NCBI GenBank assembly: GCA_013823135.1
Contig: PNLP01000011.1
Coordinates: 1-64,000 of the forward strand
Direction of reading: 5' to 3'
Length of the DNA stretch: 64,000 nucleotides
Source: Planctomycetaceae bacterium
GTDB lineage: Bacteria > Planctomycetota > Planctomycetia > Gemmatales > Gemmataceae
Part shown: positions 1 to 9,257 of the stretch, piece after piece
How the letters are laid out: each line of letters opens with the position of its first letter
How positions within the stretch are numbered: position 1 is the stretch's first letter
Translations under genes and position numbers: made by a program
The notes under the pieces: model-generated
Seen by the model: only the letters and a program-made list of their open reading frames with translations
Told to the model about the DNA's origin: nothing
Databases searched by the model: none

Positions 1-459
1 ACCCGCTGGCTTTCCGACCATCTGGCCGGGGTTTGGTCCGGTCATCCGCGGTTCGCCGACCTCCGGGTCGAAGCGCCATTGGAAGAGTCAATTATGATTG
101 TCGCCCAACCGACACTTCTGGGACACGCGTTGGATAACTTGCTGGACAACGCATTCAAGTACAGCGTTTCTGGTTCGCCGGTCTGCATCGAGGTCGTTCG
201 GGGGCCGGACGCCGTGGTGATCGCGGTCGAGGACCGGGGGCGGGGGATCGCCGCCGAGGACATGGACCGGGTGTTCGACCCGTTCTTCCGTGCCGGCGAG
301 GTCAAGCAGGCGGGGATTGGCGGAGTGGGCTTGGGCCTCGCGGTCACGGCCAGGATCGTCACCGCGTTCGGAGGCAGTGTCGGTGTCAAAGGTCGCCCCG
401 GCGGTGGCAGCCGATTCGTGGTCCGGTTCCCGTGTCATCCCGTTCGCGGAAATCCCTGA
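1..459 (+). CDS. Sensor histidine kinase, C-terminal part (cut by window start)
   Basis: The frame is open from base 1, so the N-terminal sensor, HAMP and dimerisation regions lie outside the window. The visible part is a HATPase_c domain that binds ATP for autophosphorylation. The N box is LDNLLDNAFKYS, the G1 box is VEDRGRGIAAEDMDRVFDPF, and the G2 box is GVGLGLAV followed by a GGSV...GGGSRFVVRFP ending. These are the normal motifs in normal order, and the protein stops shortly after the last strand, as most histidine kinases do. It presumably phosphorylates a response regulator encoded upstream. The signal sensed cannot be judged from this fragment. Confidence 0.93.
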   Translation, partial: TRWLSDHLAGVWSGHPRFADLRVEAPLEESIMIVAQPTLLGHALDNLLDNAFKYSVSGSPVCIEVVRGPDAVVIAVEDRGRGIAAEDMDRVFDPFFRAGEVKQAGIGGVGLGLAVTARIVTAFGGSVGVKGRPGGGSRFVVRFPCHPVRGNP

Positions 460-760
460 TGATTTCACCGTCCGGTACTTATGGCAGTTCCACCCCGAAC
501 ACGTTGTTGAACCGCGTGGTGACGTTGGCCCGGGGGCGTTCGTTGCGGCGAGAAGGACGAGCCGACGCCCTGGCGAAGAAATGCACGCGCAGAATGGAGA
601 TGCCGTCTTGATGCGGGAAGGGGACCGAAATACGGGGTCCACCATTGCGACACGAGTCCTCGGGGCCGCTCACAGTCTGTTGTCGTTGCGGCCCCACTAA
701 GAATTGTCCGCATCAGCCTTCTCGACCCGAGCGACGATCTCGGACGCGGTCACTCCCAAG
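460..760. other. Spacer after the kinase, no convincing gene
   Basis: About 300 bases follow the kinase stop. A 72-codon minus-strand frame (479-697) has some protein-like composition at its C-terminal end (NVTTRFNNVFGVELP). It has no recognisable domain and no clear ribosome binding site, so it could be a remnant of a gene convergent with the kinase. I see no terminator hairpin with a T-run here. Confidence 0.3.
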
Positions 761-1090
761 ATGCTCAGCGAGTTGATGGAAGGTGACTCGGAGCGGCCCG
801 CAGTGCTGCAAGAGTTGGCGGGCGCGTGTCTCGACCCGTGGTTGACGGTGAAGTTCTTCGCCGCGCTGGTGGGAGAGGGTGACAACGAGAAGACCGTGTT
901 TCTCACGGTCCTTCGCGCTCTGCTTGGCATTGCGAACAACTCGGCAGTGTCGCTTGACGCGATTGCGTGGGACAAGTTCGCCATGTTCGGGATGTTCGGC
1001 TACCTACTCACCTCCACACTCCTCAAACTCGAACGCCTCAAGGCTCGACGCGAGGGTGAATCCGCCCCCCGCCGACAGTCGCCGATGTGA
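704..1090 (+). CDS. Hypothetical protein
   Basis: This is an open frame of up to 128 codons that I do not recognise. The best-looking start is the ATG at 761; the first possible codon is a TTG at 704. The residues between about 20 and 110 look like real protein: an amphipathic acidic stretch around ELMEGDSERPAVLQELAG, then helical, moderately hydrophobic segments (TVFLTVLRALLGIANNSAV, KFAMFGMFGYLLTSTLLKL). The tail is arginine-rich. There is no signal peptide and no cysteine cluster. It stands alone between the kinase and a lipoprotein gene. It could be a fragment of a larger helical protein. Confidence 0.4.
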   Translation: MSASAFSTRATISDAVTPKMLSELMEGDSERPAVLQELAGACLDPWLTVKFFAALVGEGDNEKTVFLTVLRALLGIANNSAVSLDAIAWDKFAMFGMFGYLLTSTLLKLERLKARREGESAPRRQSPM

Positions 1091-1522
1091 ACGTCGCCAT
1101 TCAGCACGGTTAGCAGAACCCGACGGTGGGTTTGTTTTGGCGAAGCTCTCCGTTTCAGACTCTGTGATCATCTTTGCCGGATGAAGCCCGGGTCCTCATC
1201 TCACCCCCGATTCTTCCCGGTGGCGGGTCGCGTGCAATCGGGCATTCACCGCCGGACCTGGGGTGGCGTTTCTTAGCCGCCAACCTGTCGGCCTTCCGCA
1301 GGCCAATCACATGTCAACGCTTTCAATACCAGCGAATTGACGCCAGACCTTCACGAGTTCGTCTCAATGCAGGGGCGTTTACGTGAGGTTGCGGTAGCTG
1401 AGGTGAAGGTTCACGGAAACTGTTCAACTTCGTGAGAAATTAACACGCACTCCAACAGCATCTTCATGTGGACCGGCTTGAATCCTTACGTCGATGTGCC
1501 AACCCGCTCCCCGGAGTCACTT
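1091..1522. other. Intergenic region
   Basis: About 430 bases with only short frames; a 70-codon frame at 1174-1386 has no protein-like features. The stretch from about 1400 to 1460 is A+T-richer than its surroundings and is the likely place for the promoter of the lipoprotein/DUF1559 pair, but I cannot pick a -35/-10 pair with confidence. Confidence 0.4.
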
Positions 1523-2023
1523 GTGATCCTCACCGTACGACCGCGTGCCGTTGTTCATCTTGGTCTCGTCGCGCTGATTGGGATCTGCTCGCTGACAGGT
1601 TGTACCAAGGAAGAGCTTCCACTCCCCACCCAACCGGTGACGGGCAAGGTAACTCTCGATTCCAAACCGCTCGGCGGTGCAGAAATCTGGCTCGTACCAG
1701 CCGATTCAAATGACAAGGTAAAGAACGCGAAGATGACGGTTCGGCCATACGCCAAGACCAAGGTCGACGGGACGTTCATCATCAACAGTTACCTGACCGA
1801 CGATGGTGCTCCGCTTGGAGAATACCGGGTCATGGTCGTTGTCGAAGGTGGCCAGGCCAACACGCAGGAAGAGCGCGAAGATGACATGCCTGCCGCCCCG
1901 AAACCCAAAGGGAAGCGACGTCCGGCGATCCCCGCGAAGTACTCCGACCCAACCACTTCAGGTCTGACCTTCACGGTCAAGGAAGGGCCGAACGAACTCG
2001 TCCTTGAACTGAAATCGAAGTGA
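1523..2023 (+). CDS. Small lipoprotein with carboxypeptidase-regulatory-like beta domain
   Basis: The chosen start is GTG 1523, preceded by GGAG six bases upstream. The resulting 166-residue protein opens with a signal peptide (RPRAVVHLGLVALIGICSLTGC) whose LTGC lipobox puts the lipidated cysteine near residue 27. The mature part begins with the typical PVTGKVTLDSKPLGGAEIWL pattern of small planctomycete lipoproteins that have a carboxypeptidase-regulatory or transthyretin-like beta sandwich. A later GEYRVMVVVEGG strand fits that fold. A Pro/Lys-rich loop (PAAPKPKGKRRPAIP) is inserted before the last strands. It lies 52 bases upstream of a DUF1559 gene, the usual partner of this lipoprotein type. 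The exact role is unknown; an extracytoplasmic structural or binding role is inferred. Confidence 0.8.
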   Translation: MILTVRPRAVVHLGLVALIGICSLTGCTKEELPLPTQPVTGKVTLDSKPLGGAEIWLVPADSNDKVKNAKMTVRPYAKTKVDGTFIINSYLTDDGAPLGEYRVMVVVEGGQANTQEEREDDMPAAPKPKGKRRPAIPAKYSDPTTSGLTFTVKEGPNELVLELKSK

Positions 2024-2075
2024 ACCATCGCCCAGTTTCGTGCTCCCTGATCTCTACCTTCAATGAGGTGGTCCG

Positions 2076-3116
2076 ATGCTTGCGAAGACTCGAACCCGAT
2101 CCGCGTTCACACTGATCGAGCTGTTGGTGGTGATCGCGATTATCGCGATCTTGATTGGCCTCTTGCTCCCTGCTGTTCAGAAAGTGCGAGAGGCGGCCTC
2201 CCGGTTACAGTGCGTGAATAACAACAAACAACTTGGAATTGCGCTCCACGCTTTCCACGACGCGAACAATTACTTTCCACCGGCTGGTGTTGACCCTGCG
2301 TTCGGGTGGCCGCGACGAAACATTGCCCCCGGCGTACAGCACGGGATGGCTGTGTTTATCCTCCCGTACCTTGAGCAGAACGCACTCTACCAGCAGTACA
2401 GGTGGGACTTGGATTGGCGTGACGCCGCGAACCAACCGGTTGTTACCGCACGTCTGAAGGTTTACATCTGCCCGTCTGTACCGACAACGGATCGTTTAAC
2501 TGTTCTGAAGACGGGTACAGTTGCTGGGGTTGCGGGCAGCACTTGGAGGGAATACGCCGGGGATTATGCTCCTCAGAGCGGTTATCGTCGCGCACTGGCT
2601 GTCGCAGGGTACACCGACTTCATCGCTGGCGACTACGCTGGCAACCCGACACCGCCTTCCGACACGATCGGTGAAGGCGGCCCATACCGTGGTGTCTTTG
2701 AAACCTGTGGCGCGCTCGCTGGCTACATCGACAATGCGTACTCCGCCTTGCAAATCACTGACGGACTGTCGAACACCTGCTTCCTCACTGAGGATGCTGG
2801 TCGTCCTCTCTCGTACGTAACAGGGGGTAAGCCGCACCCGACCAACCCAACCGGCGGGGCTAACGGTCTCGACGGTGCAGGCTGGGCCTCGCGTGGGATG
2901 AACTACGGGATCGATGGCTCGGGTCTAGACGGTTTGGGCGCAGGCCCGTGCTTCATGAACTGCAACAACCGCGACGAGCACTTCTCATTCCACACCGGTG
3001 GTGGCATCCATCTGTTCGGTGATGGATCTGTCCGGTTTATCAGTCAGAGCCTGTCGACCAAGGTTTTGGCTGCTCAGACCACACGCATTGGTGGCGAAAC
3101 CCTCAGCTCGGAGTGA
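2076..3116 (+). CDS. DUF1559 pilin-like secreted protein
   Basis: A 346-residue protein with a class III prepilin leader: a short basic N-terminus (MLAKTRTRSA), then [20 protein letters not shown] as the hydrophobic helix, with the invariant Glu five residues after the cleavage site. The segment after the helix ([31 protein letters not shown]) is the signature of the planctomycete DUF1559 family, also called SBP_bac_10. The C-terminus carries the matching HTGGGIHLFGDGSVRFIS motif, so the protein is full length. The family is hugely expanded in Planctomycetes and is thought to be processed by a type IV prepilin peptidase and placed in the envelope; its function is not established. It is probably co-transcribed with the lipoprotein at 1523-2023. 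Confidence 0.95.
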   Translation: MLAKTRTRSAFTLIELLVVIAIIAILIGLLLPAVQKVREAASRLQCVNNNKQLGIALHAFHDANNYFPPAGVDPAFGWPRRNIAPGVQHGMAVFILPYLEQNALYQQYRWDLDWRDAANQPVVTARLKVYICPSVPTTDRLTVLKTGTVAGVAGSTWREYAGDYAPQSGYRRALAVAGYTDFIAGDYAGNPTPPSDTIGEGGPYRGVFETCGALAGYIDNAYSALQITDGLSNTCFLTEDAGRPLSYVTGGKPHPTNPTGGANGLDGAGWASRGMNYGIDGSGLDGLGAGPCFMNCNNRDEHFSFHTGGGIHLFGDGSVRFISQSLSTKVLAAQTTRIGGETLSSE

Positions 3117-3137
3117 GGATTCTCAGGTCGTTCCGCC

Positions 3138-3161
3138 GACGCCGTCATTCGTGACGGCGTC
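3138..3161 (+). terminator. Hairpin with UUCG loop after the DUF1559 gene
   Basis: A perfect 10-bp stem (GACGCCGTCA / TGACGGCGTC) closed by a TTCG tetraloop lies 22 bases after the stop codon. It is followed by a pyrimidine-rich stretch (CCTCTATTCCTCC) rather than a clean T-run. It probably terminates or attenuates transcription between the DUF1559 gene and the phosphoesterase gene, or protects the upstream mRNA end. Confidence 0.6.
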
Positions 3162-3192
3162 CTCTATTCCTCCACATCCAAGGACATCATCC

Positions 3193-5757
3193 ATGCGTGC
3201 TTTTGCCGCCCTCCTACTTGTTGCAAGCCCGGTGCTCGCGGTCGATCCACCGACCGTTGCGCCATCCCCGACGGACCCAATGGCACGCCCAGGTCCAACA
3301 AAAGATGGGTTTCTCCTACCCAACGGCTGGCATCTTACTCCGGCCGGAAAGCACATCGTTACCACGGATTTGCCACTCAACATCCTTCCGTTGAAGGACA
3401 GCCGGTATGCCCTCGTTGGCACGAGTGGGTTTAATCCGCATCACCTGTCGCTTCTCGATCTCGCCGAGGGCAAGGTGATCGCACGCGAAACCGTGGTTCA
3501 GAGTTGGTTCGGTATGGTGGTGTCTTCCGATGAGAAAAAAGTGTGGTGGGCCGGCGGTGGTAACGGTCTGCTCCACACCTTCGACCTCATAGACAAGAAA
3601 CTCAAACGCCTTGGTGAAGCGGAAATGGACCCCGCTGACGAGCGAAAGGGGAAGGAAAAGGGTCCGCGGGGGGAACGGCAGATTGGCTTCAAAAGCGGGA
3701 TGTGTTTGTCCGCCGACGGCAAGACGCTCTACTCGCTCGACATCGAAGCTGCCACCATCACTGCGATATTCGAAGACGGCACGGCGGGCAAACCCGCAGT
3801 TGTTGGAAAGCGGCCATACGACGTGGTGCTCTCCCGCAACGGTGCGTTGCTCTACGTCTCGGATTGGGCCGGGCGAACCGTGTTTGCACTCGATCCCAAG
3901 GATCTGACAGTCGTCTCCAAGATTTCCGTGGGCGAGCACCCCAACCAGATGGTGCTTCACCCGAAGGACGACCGCCTGTTCGTCGCCTGTGCCTCGAGTA
4001 ACTGCGTTTCGGTGATCGACACCAAGCGTGGGATTATCATCGAAACGATCTACACCGCGTTGTTCCCGAAATCGCCTGAAGGCAGCACACCCGATGCAGT
4101 CGCGATCTCACCCGATGGCAAGACGCTCTACGTCGCGAACGCGGACAACAACTGCGTCGCCGTCATTGATGTTGAGGTGCCTTACAAGAGTGCCGTGACG
4201 GGTTTCATCCCGACGGGTTGGTACCCAACGGCGGTTGCGATTACATCCGACGGCAAGCATCTGTTGATTGGCGTTGGCAAGGGTCTCACCACAAGCGGCA
4301 ACCCTATCCCAGCCGACCCCTCGAAGATCGAACCGACACGCGGCGCGACCGAATCTCGCAAGATCATCAACTGGCCGTTCATCGGGCAAACGCTCGATGG
4401 TGCCGTCTCCGTGGTGCCGGTGCCCGATGAAAAGAAGCTGAAGGAGTACACCGCGCAGGTGTATGGAAACTGCCCGTACTCGGACGCGCAACTCACGACC
4501 GCACCTTATCCGGAGAAGACCGCAATCCCCACGAAGGTCGGCGACCCGTCGCCCATCAAGCACGTGATCTACATCATCAAAGAGAACCGAACCTACGATC
4601 AGGTGTTCGGCGACCTCGCGGACCCGAAACTGGGCGACAAGGCGAAGGGGAAGGGCGATCCGAAGTTGTGCATGTTCCCGCGGAAGGTGACGCCCAATCA
4701 CCACAAGATCGCTGAAGAGTTCGTGTTGCTCGACAACCTGTTCTGCAATGGGCAGGTGAGCACCGATGGGCACCCGTGGAGCACGGGCGCATACGGCACA
4801 GACTACATCAGCCGAAACTGGCACCTTACGTATTCTGCTCGCAAGGGCGTGGCAGACACCGATGAAGGCGAACTGGCAAAGCCACCGTCCGGCTATATCT
4901 GGGATGCGTGCAAACGAGCCGGTGTGTCGTACCGCAGTTATGGCGAATACGGCTCGCGGGTCAGCGACGGCATGGGCGGCTTCAAGATGGAAGGTCGCGT
5001 CCCAGGTCTCATCGGCAAGATGTGTCCGGATTACGGCATCTCGCGTCTGCCTGGTGCAAAGAACCGCGACACCGATAAGGCCGAGGTGTTCATCAAGGAG
5101 TTGAAGCAGTTCGAGAAAGACGGCACCATGCCGGGGTTCATCGTGATGAGCCTCGGCGAAGACCACACCACGGGTACCACGCCTGGCACCTTCACGCCTC
5201 AAGCGTGCGTCGCGTCGAACGACCTTGCACTTGGCCGCATCGTGGAGGCGGTAAGCAACAGTAAGTTCTGGCCAGAGACGGCGATTTTCGTGATTGAGGA
5301 CGACGCACAGAATGGGCCGGACCACGTCGACGCCTCGCGAACGGTTGGCCTGGTGATCTCGCCATATACCAAGCGAAAGCACGTCGATAGCACGCAGTAC
5401 GCGACCGTGAGCATGATCCGCACGATGGAACTCATCCTGGGCTTGCCACCGCTATCGCAGTACGACGCGTCGGCCCGTCCGATGTTCAACAGTTTCACCG
5501 CGAAGGCGGACCTGACCGCGTACAAGCACGCCCCTGCCGAGATCGACCTCGATGCGAAGAACGACAAGAACGCGTTTGGAGCCGAGAGAAGCGCGAAGAT
5601 GGATTTCACGGAGTACGACAAGGTCGACGACTTCGAGTTGAACGAGATCCTGTGGTTTGCGGTGATGGGCAAAGATGCAGCACAACCGCCGGCTGTTCGA
5701 CGTGCGATCGCATTTCGGCCGTTGACCACGACTGGCGCCCAACAACCAAAACGCTGA
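3193..5757 (+). CDS. YVTN/YncE-like beta-propeller fused to a phosphoesterase domain
   Basis: The open frame runs in from 2998, but ATG 3193 is chosen because it begins a clean signal peptide (MRAFAALLLVASPVLAVDPP). The 854-residue product has about six beta-propeller repeats at residues 40-430, with the typical YVTN wording (ISPDGKTLYVANADNNCVAVIDV, ITSDGKHLLIGVG). A phosphoesterase domain related to PF04185 (phospholipase C / acid phosphatase family, alkaline-phosphatase fold) spans about 457 to 845. It begins HVIYIIKENRTYDQVFGD, where N-R-T-Y-D is the conserved entry motif, and continues with GQVSTDGHPWS, MSLGEDHT and IEDDAQNGPDHVDASR, which supply probable metal ligands. This combination is common in Planctomycetes and Acidobacteria. 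The substrate is not known; action outside the cytoplasm is inferred. Confidence 0.9.
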   Translation: MRAFAALLLVASPVLAVDPPTVAPSPTDPMARPGPTKDGFLLPNGWHLTPAGKHIVTTDLPLNILPLKDSRYALVGTSGFNPHHLSLLDLAEGKVIARETVVQSWFGMVVSSDEKKVWWAGGGNGLLHTFDLIDKKLKRLGEAEMDPADERKGKEKGPRGERQIGFKSGMCLSADGKTLYSLDIEAATITAIFEDGTAGKPAVVGKRPYDVVLSRNGALLYVSDWAGRTVFALDPKDLTVVSKISVGEHPNQMVLHPKDDRLFVACASSNCVSVIDTKRGIIIETIYTALFPKSPEGSTPDAVAISPDGKTLYVANADNNCVAVIDVEVPYKSAVTGFIPTGWYPTAVAITSDGKHLLIGVGKGLTTSGNPIPADPSKIEPTRGATESRKIINWPFIGQTLDGAVSVVPVPDEKKLKEYTAQVYGNCPYSDAQLTTAPYPEKTAIPTKVGDPSPIKHVIYIIKENRTYDQVFGDLADPKLGDKAKGKGDPKLCMFPRKVTPNHHKIAEEFVLLDNLFCNGQVSTDGHPWSTGAYGTDYISRNWHLTYSARKGVADTDEGELAKPPSGYIWDACKRAGVSYRSYGEYGSRVSDGMGGFKMEGRVPGLIGKMCPDYGISRLPGAKNRDTDKAEVFIKELKQFEKDGTMPGFIVMSLGEDHTTGTTPGTFTPQACVASNDLALGRIVEAVSNSKFWPETAIFVIEDDAQNGPDHVDASRTVGLVISPYTKRKHVDSTQYATVSMIRTMELILGLPPLSQYDASARPMFNSFTAKADLTAYKHAPAEIDLDAKNDKNAFGAERSAKMDFTEYDKVDDFELNEILWFAVMGKDAAQPPAVRRAIAFRPLTTTGAQQPKR

Positions 5758-5765
5758 CCACTTCG

Positions 5766-5794
5766 GGGGCGGAAACCGTAAACGGTCCCGCCCC
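5766..5794 (+). terminator. GC-rich hairpin after the phosphoesterase gene
   Basis: GGGGCGG at 5766-5772 pairs with CCGCCCC at 5788-5794, with an inner ACCG/CGGT stem and a TAAA loop, starting nine bases after the stop codon. No T-run follows, so it is either a weak or factor-assisted terminator or an mRNA-stabilising hairpin. The rest of the gap up to 6035 shows no gene. Confidence 0.45.
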
Positions 5795-6035
5795 ACACCT
5801 CTCGCCCAGATCTTGTCGAAAAGTATCGACTATCAGCCACCCGTGGGACGCATGCGTTCCCACTCCAGACGTTGAGAAGTCGTCGTTTGGTTTTGATGTA
5901 GACGCAAAGCCACACGAAATTGTGATCGGTTGTGATAGCCAGGGACTCATTCGACGCTCCCAGGACTCCGGGACTGACCCTTCCCGACCGGTTGCGTGAC
6001 CTGACCCGTACCCTCCAACTCTGTTGAGGCATCCC

Positions 6036-8315
6036 ATGACTGACGGAACAAACCGCCGCGGATTCTTAGGTGCTGGGTTCGGCGGGTTGACCGCCGCCTT
6101 GGCCGCCGGCCCAACGCTGCTCGCACAAGACACGCCACCGGCGATACCGGCCGATGAGAGGGCGTTCAACCCAGACACCTTGTTCCTGACCTGGCAGCGG
6201 GACCCGACCACGACGATGACCGTCCAGTGGGTCGGGCGGACGAGGGAGTCGGACGACCCGGTGGTTCGTTACGCCGACCGCGGTAAGGGTGTGTGGGTGA
6301 CTGGTCCGCTCACCACGCGCCAGCCGTTCCCAGTCTTTACAACGACGTTCGGGTTCCCAACCGGGCCGACCGATCTATCCGTGTTCCGTGCCGAACTGAC
6401 CGGCCTCACGCCCGGGACCGAGTACGAGTTCCGGATCGGCACCAACTCTCCCATCTACCGCTTCCGGACGATGCCGTCAAAGGCAACCCGCGCGTTCCAC
6501 TTCATCTCTGGTGGGGACTGCGGTGTGAATCTTCACGCGATCGCAAACAATCGCGTCGCTGCCAAGCAAGACCCAATGTTTGTCCTGATTGCCGGCGACC
6601 TCGGTTATGACAACGGCGTCAGTGCAGAGACGGCACTGCAATTCATACGGAATTATTCCCGAACGATGACCGACAGCCAGGGGCGATTAATCCCCCTCGT
6701 CGCGAGCATCGGCAACCACGAGGTCCGTGGCGGCTTCGGAAAGACGTTGAAGGAGGCGACATTCTTTACACCCTTTTTCGGCGGGTTGTATCGTGAGACC
6801 AGCTACGGGGTGCTTGATTTCGGCGATTACCTGAGCCTCGTCCTGACGGACACTGGGCACGCGGCCCCGATTGGTGGCGAACAGACGGTGTGGCTGGATA
6901 AGACGCTCGCCGACCGAGCCGGCCGGCCTCACTTGATCGTGGCCAACCACGTCCCGTGCTACCCGTCCTACCGGCCGCCGGAGGGGAAGGCTGACAAGTT
7001 CGGAACCGGGGAGGAGCAGCGAAAGTTCTGGGTTCCGCTATTCGAGAAACATCAGGTCGACGTGGTTCTGGAACACCACGACCACACGTTCAAGCGGACG
7101 CACCCACTGAAGAGCGGCGTCGTGGACGAGAAGACCGGAATCGTCTACCTCGGGGATGGGTCGTGGGGCAAATTGCGGGTGCCGAAAGAACCGGAAGCCC
7201 GGCCGTACTTGGCAGATGTGAACAGCACTTACCACCTGACACTTCACAGACTGGAGGGGGAACAGTCCTTCCACCTCGCGCTGGACGAAACTGGGAAGAT
7301 CCTCGACGTGAATCGGACCGGTAAGAAAGCGCGACGGCGCACCCCGGGTTTCACGCTGATCGAGTTATTGGTGGTCATCGCCATCATCGCCGTGCTCATC
7401 GGGTTGCTCCTTCCCGCCGTTCAGAAGGTCCGAGACGCGGTGGCCCGGATGAAGTGCCAGAATAACCTCAAGCAACTCGGCCTGGCGTTACATAACCACG
7501 AGGTGGCCCTTGGTCACTATCCAATGCTCGGCGATTACACCACTCACGGTTCCTCTGTGTACTGGAGCATCCAAACGAGACTGCTGCCGTATTGCGAGCA
7601 GGGCAGCCTCCAATCTCTGATCGACTTCAGCCGCCCGATCAGTGAACAGCCGCAGGTAGCACGTGTGCGGGTGCCATACCTACTTTGCCCGAGCGAGCCG
7701 AATGATCGAGAACGGCCTGACGGGCCAACGTTCGTTCACTATCCGTTGAATTACGCGGCGAACGCGGGCGTCTGGCACCTCTTTGCGCCGCCTCAAGGTG
7801 CCAGCACGGGTGCCTTCGTCTTGAACCGAGCAACTCGGTTCAGCGACATGACCGACGGGCTGAGCAACACACTCGGGTTCGCCGAGGTCAAAGCATTCAC
7901 CCCGTACCTACGAGATGGAGCGTCGCCAGCGGTACCGGGTGTCGCCGTGCCGAGCGCACCTGCTGACTTGGCCGCGTACTTTGGCGTTGGCGAATTCAAG
8001 GCGGATTCTGGGCACACTGAGTGGGTCGACGCTCGCGTTCACCAGACAGGGTTTACAACAACGTTCCCGCCGAACGCAAAAGTCCAGCACGTGGCGGGCG
8101 GCGTAACTTACGATGTCGATTTTAACTCTCACCGTGAAGGCCGATCTGCGACCCTACCGACATACGCCGTGGTAACAAGTCGTAGCTATCACACCGGTGG
8201 GGTGAACGCTGCCCTGATGGACGGGAGCGTGCGGTACGTCCGCGACTCAACTACCCAGGACGCGTGGCGGGCGGTGGGCACGCGAGCCGGCGGCGAGGTT
8301 CTCGGCGACTCGTAA
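6036..8315 (+). CDS. Purple acid phosphatase-type metallophosphoesterase fused to a complete DUF1559 pilin-like protein
   Basis: A single uninterrupted 759-residue frame from ATG 6036. Residues 1-30 are a twin-arginine signal ([13 protein letters not shown]...). Residues 40-150 resemble the fibronectin-like N-domain of purple acid phosphatases. Residues 150-420 are a calcineurin-like phosphatase with the metal-site motifs in order: GGDCG, AGDLGYD, IGNHEV, VANHVPC and EHHDHTFKR. From residue 433 the protein reads [20 protein letters not shown], a full prepilin leader with cleavage expected between G438 and F439, then [20 protein letters not shown] and a normal DUF1559 body ending in [16 protein letters not shown]. 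Both halves look intact. A GTG at 7308, preceded by GGGAAG, could start the DUF1559 part on its own with a 14-residue basic leader. It is either a true fusion or two genes joined by loss of a stop codon. Confidence 0.9.
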   Translation: MTDGTNRRGFLGAGFGGLTAALAAGPTLLAQDTPPAIPADERAFNPDTLFLTWQRDPTTTMTVQWVGRTRESDDPVVRYADRGKGVWVTGPLTTRQPFPVFTTTFGFPTGPTDLSVFRAELTGLTPGTEYEFRIGTNSPIYRFRTMPSKATRAFHFISGGDCGVNLHAIANNRVAAKQDPMFVLIAGDLGYDNGVSAETALQFIRNYSRTMTDSQGRLIPLVASIGNHEVRGGFGKTLKEATFFTPFFGGLYRETSYGVLDFGDYLSLVLTDTGHAAPIGGEQTVWLDKTLADRAGRPHLIVANHVPCYPSYRPPEGKADKFGTGEEQRKFWVPLFEKHQVDVVLEHHDHTFKRTHPLKSGVVDEKTGIVYLGDGSWGKLRVPKEPEARPYLADVNSTYHLTLHRLEGEQSFHLALDETGKILDVNRTGKKARRRTPGFTLIELLVVIAIIAVLIGLLLPAVQKVRDAVARMKCQNNLKQLGLALHNHEVALGHYPMLGDYTTHGSSVYWSIQTRLLPYCEQGSLQSLIDFSRPISEQPQVARVRVPYLLCPSEPNDRERPDGPTFVHYPLNYAANAGVWHLFAPPQGASTGAFVLNRATRFSDMTDGLSNTLGFAEVKAFTPYLRDGASPAVPGVAVPSAPADLAAYFGVGEFKADSGHTEWVDARVHQTGFTTTFPPNAKVQHVAGGVTYDVDFNSHREGRSATLPTYAVVTSRSYHTGGVNAALMDGSVRYVRDSTTQDAWRAVGTRAGGEVLGDS

Positions 8316-9257
8316 ACCCGGCCCGAACCTCTCACGGAACTACCACGGAGGCGACGCAGCGTGTTCACCCGTATTGATCGGCTCGTAGTCATCACCACCA
8401 GGAGTCTGTCCGAGGAATCCTGTCGTTTCTTCTCGCTGAAAACGATCTTGCTGCCGGCCTGAGGTCCCTTCGGCCTCGGCCGGTTGGGCTCGCACCGCAG
8501 CCTTCAATTACCCTTACCGAAGACCCAGCACGTCCTCTCGATAGTCTCGTAGCACTTTGCTCCGACCGTATTCGTGAGTTTCTCCAGGATGCCCCAAAGT
8601 TAGAGGAATGCCACGTTCGGGTTTGGTTGATCCAAGGCAACGATGTTCTCCACGAGCATGTGCGTCGGGATGTGCTTCCCTTCACCGCGCTTTGCTGCCT
8701 TGCCCGTTGAATCACGAAAGAAGATGTACTGCGCAACCATCTGCTTCTCTATAGGTTCCGTATAGCCGACTCACCCAAGCACGACACTTCCCAGACCACC
8801 TGAGATACCCGAGACCTGCTGAACCGTCGGAATCGGTTGGTCAGCCTCAAGTTCGGCCAGTATCGCGGGAGCAACACGTCGACCGCTCAGAGCCTGCCCG
8901 CCGGGCGGACCAGATCAGAGTGTTCCATCCCGACGGAGTTGGGCAGTCGCCTGGCACCTCATCGTTCGGCAGCTGTTGGGGTTCGAACAATCGGAGGCGA
9001 TCCACGCCATTTCCAACCATCCATCGGCGAGCAGAGCGTTGATCGATAGTGAACGCCTAGACAAACCATCTTCGCTGCATCGGGGCCAACGTACGAGTCA
9101 GAACGGAATAGGAGCATGGACCGTCTGGCAATGCGAAGCAATCGCTGCGTTGGCGGGAATATTCTGGCACTCGTGGGTATCCCTAGTTGTGGATGCCGTG
9201 CTTTTGCAGGTCAGCATCCACATCGTAACATTGCTCACATCAGGGACGGGTGTCGCC
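8316..9257. other. Long gap with a possible decayed minus-strand gene
   Basis: More than 900 bases lack an intact gene. On the minus strand between about 8890 and 8510, one frame reads like protein but is cut by stops: a segment with RRVAPAILAELEADQPIPTV, a stop, then YTEPIEKQMVAQYIFFRDS and GEGKHIPTHMLVENIVAL, a stop, then ILEKLTNTVGAKCYETIER. This looks like an eroded coding sequence of unknown family. The part from 8976 on is in frame with the giant membrane protein that follows, but does not read like protein before about 9110. Confidence 0.3.

Noticed and set aside
2998..3192. 65-codon upstream extension of the phosphoesterase frame
   Set aside because: It overlaps the DUF1559 gene end and a terminator-like hairpin; the signal peptide begins exactly at ATG 3193.
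4108..5382. Minus-strand open frame of 424 codons
   Set aside because: It lies wholly within the propeller/phosphoesterase gene, which has clear motifs on the plus strand.
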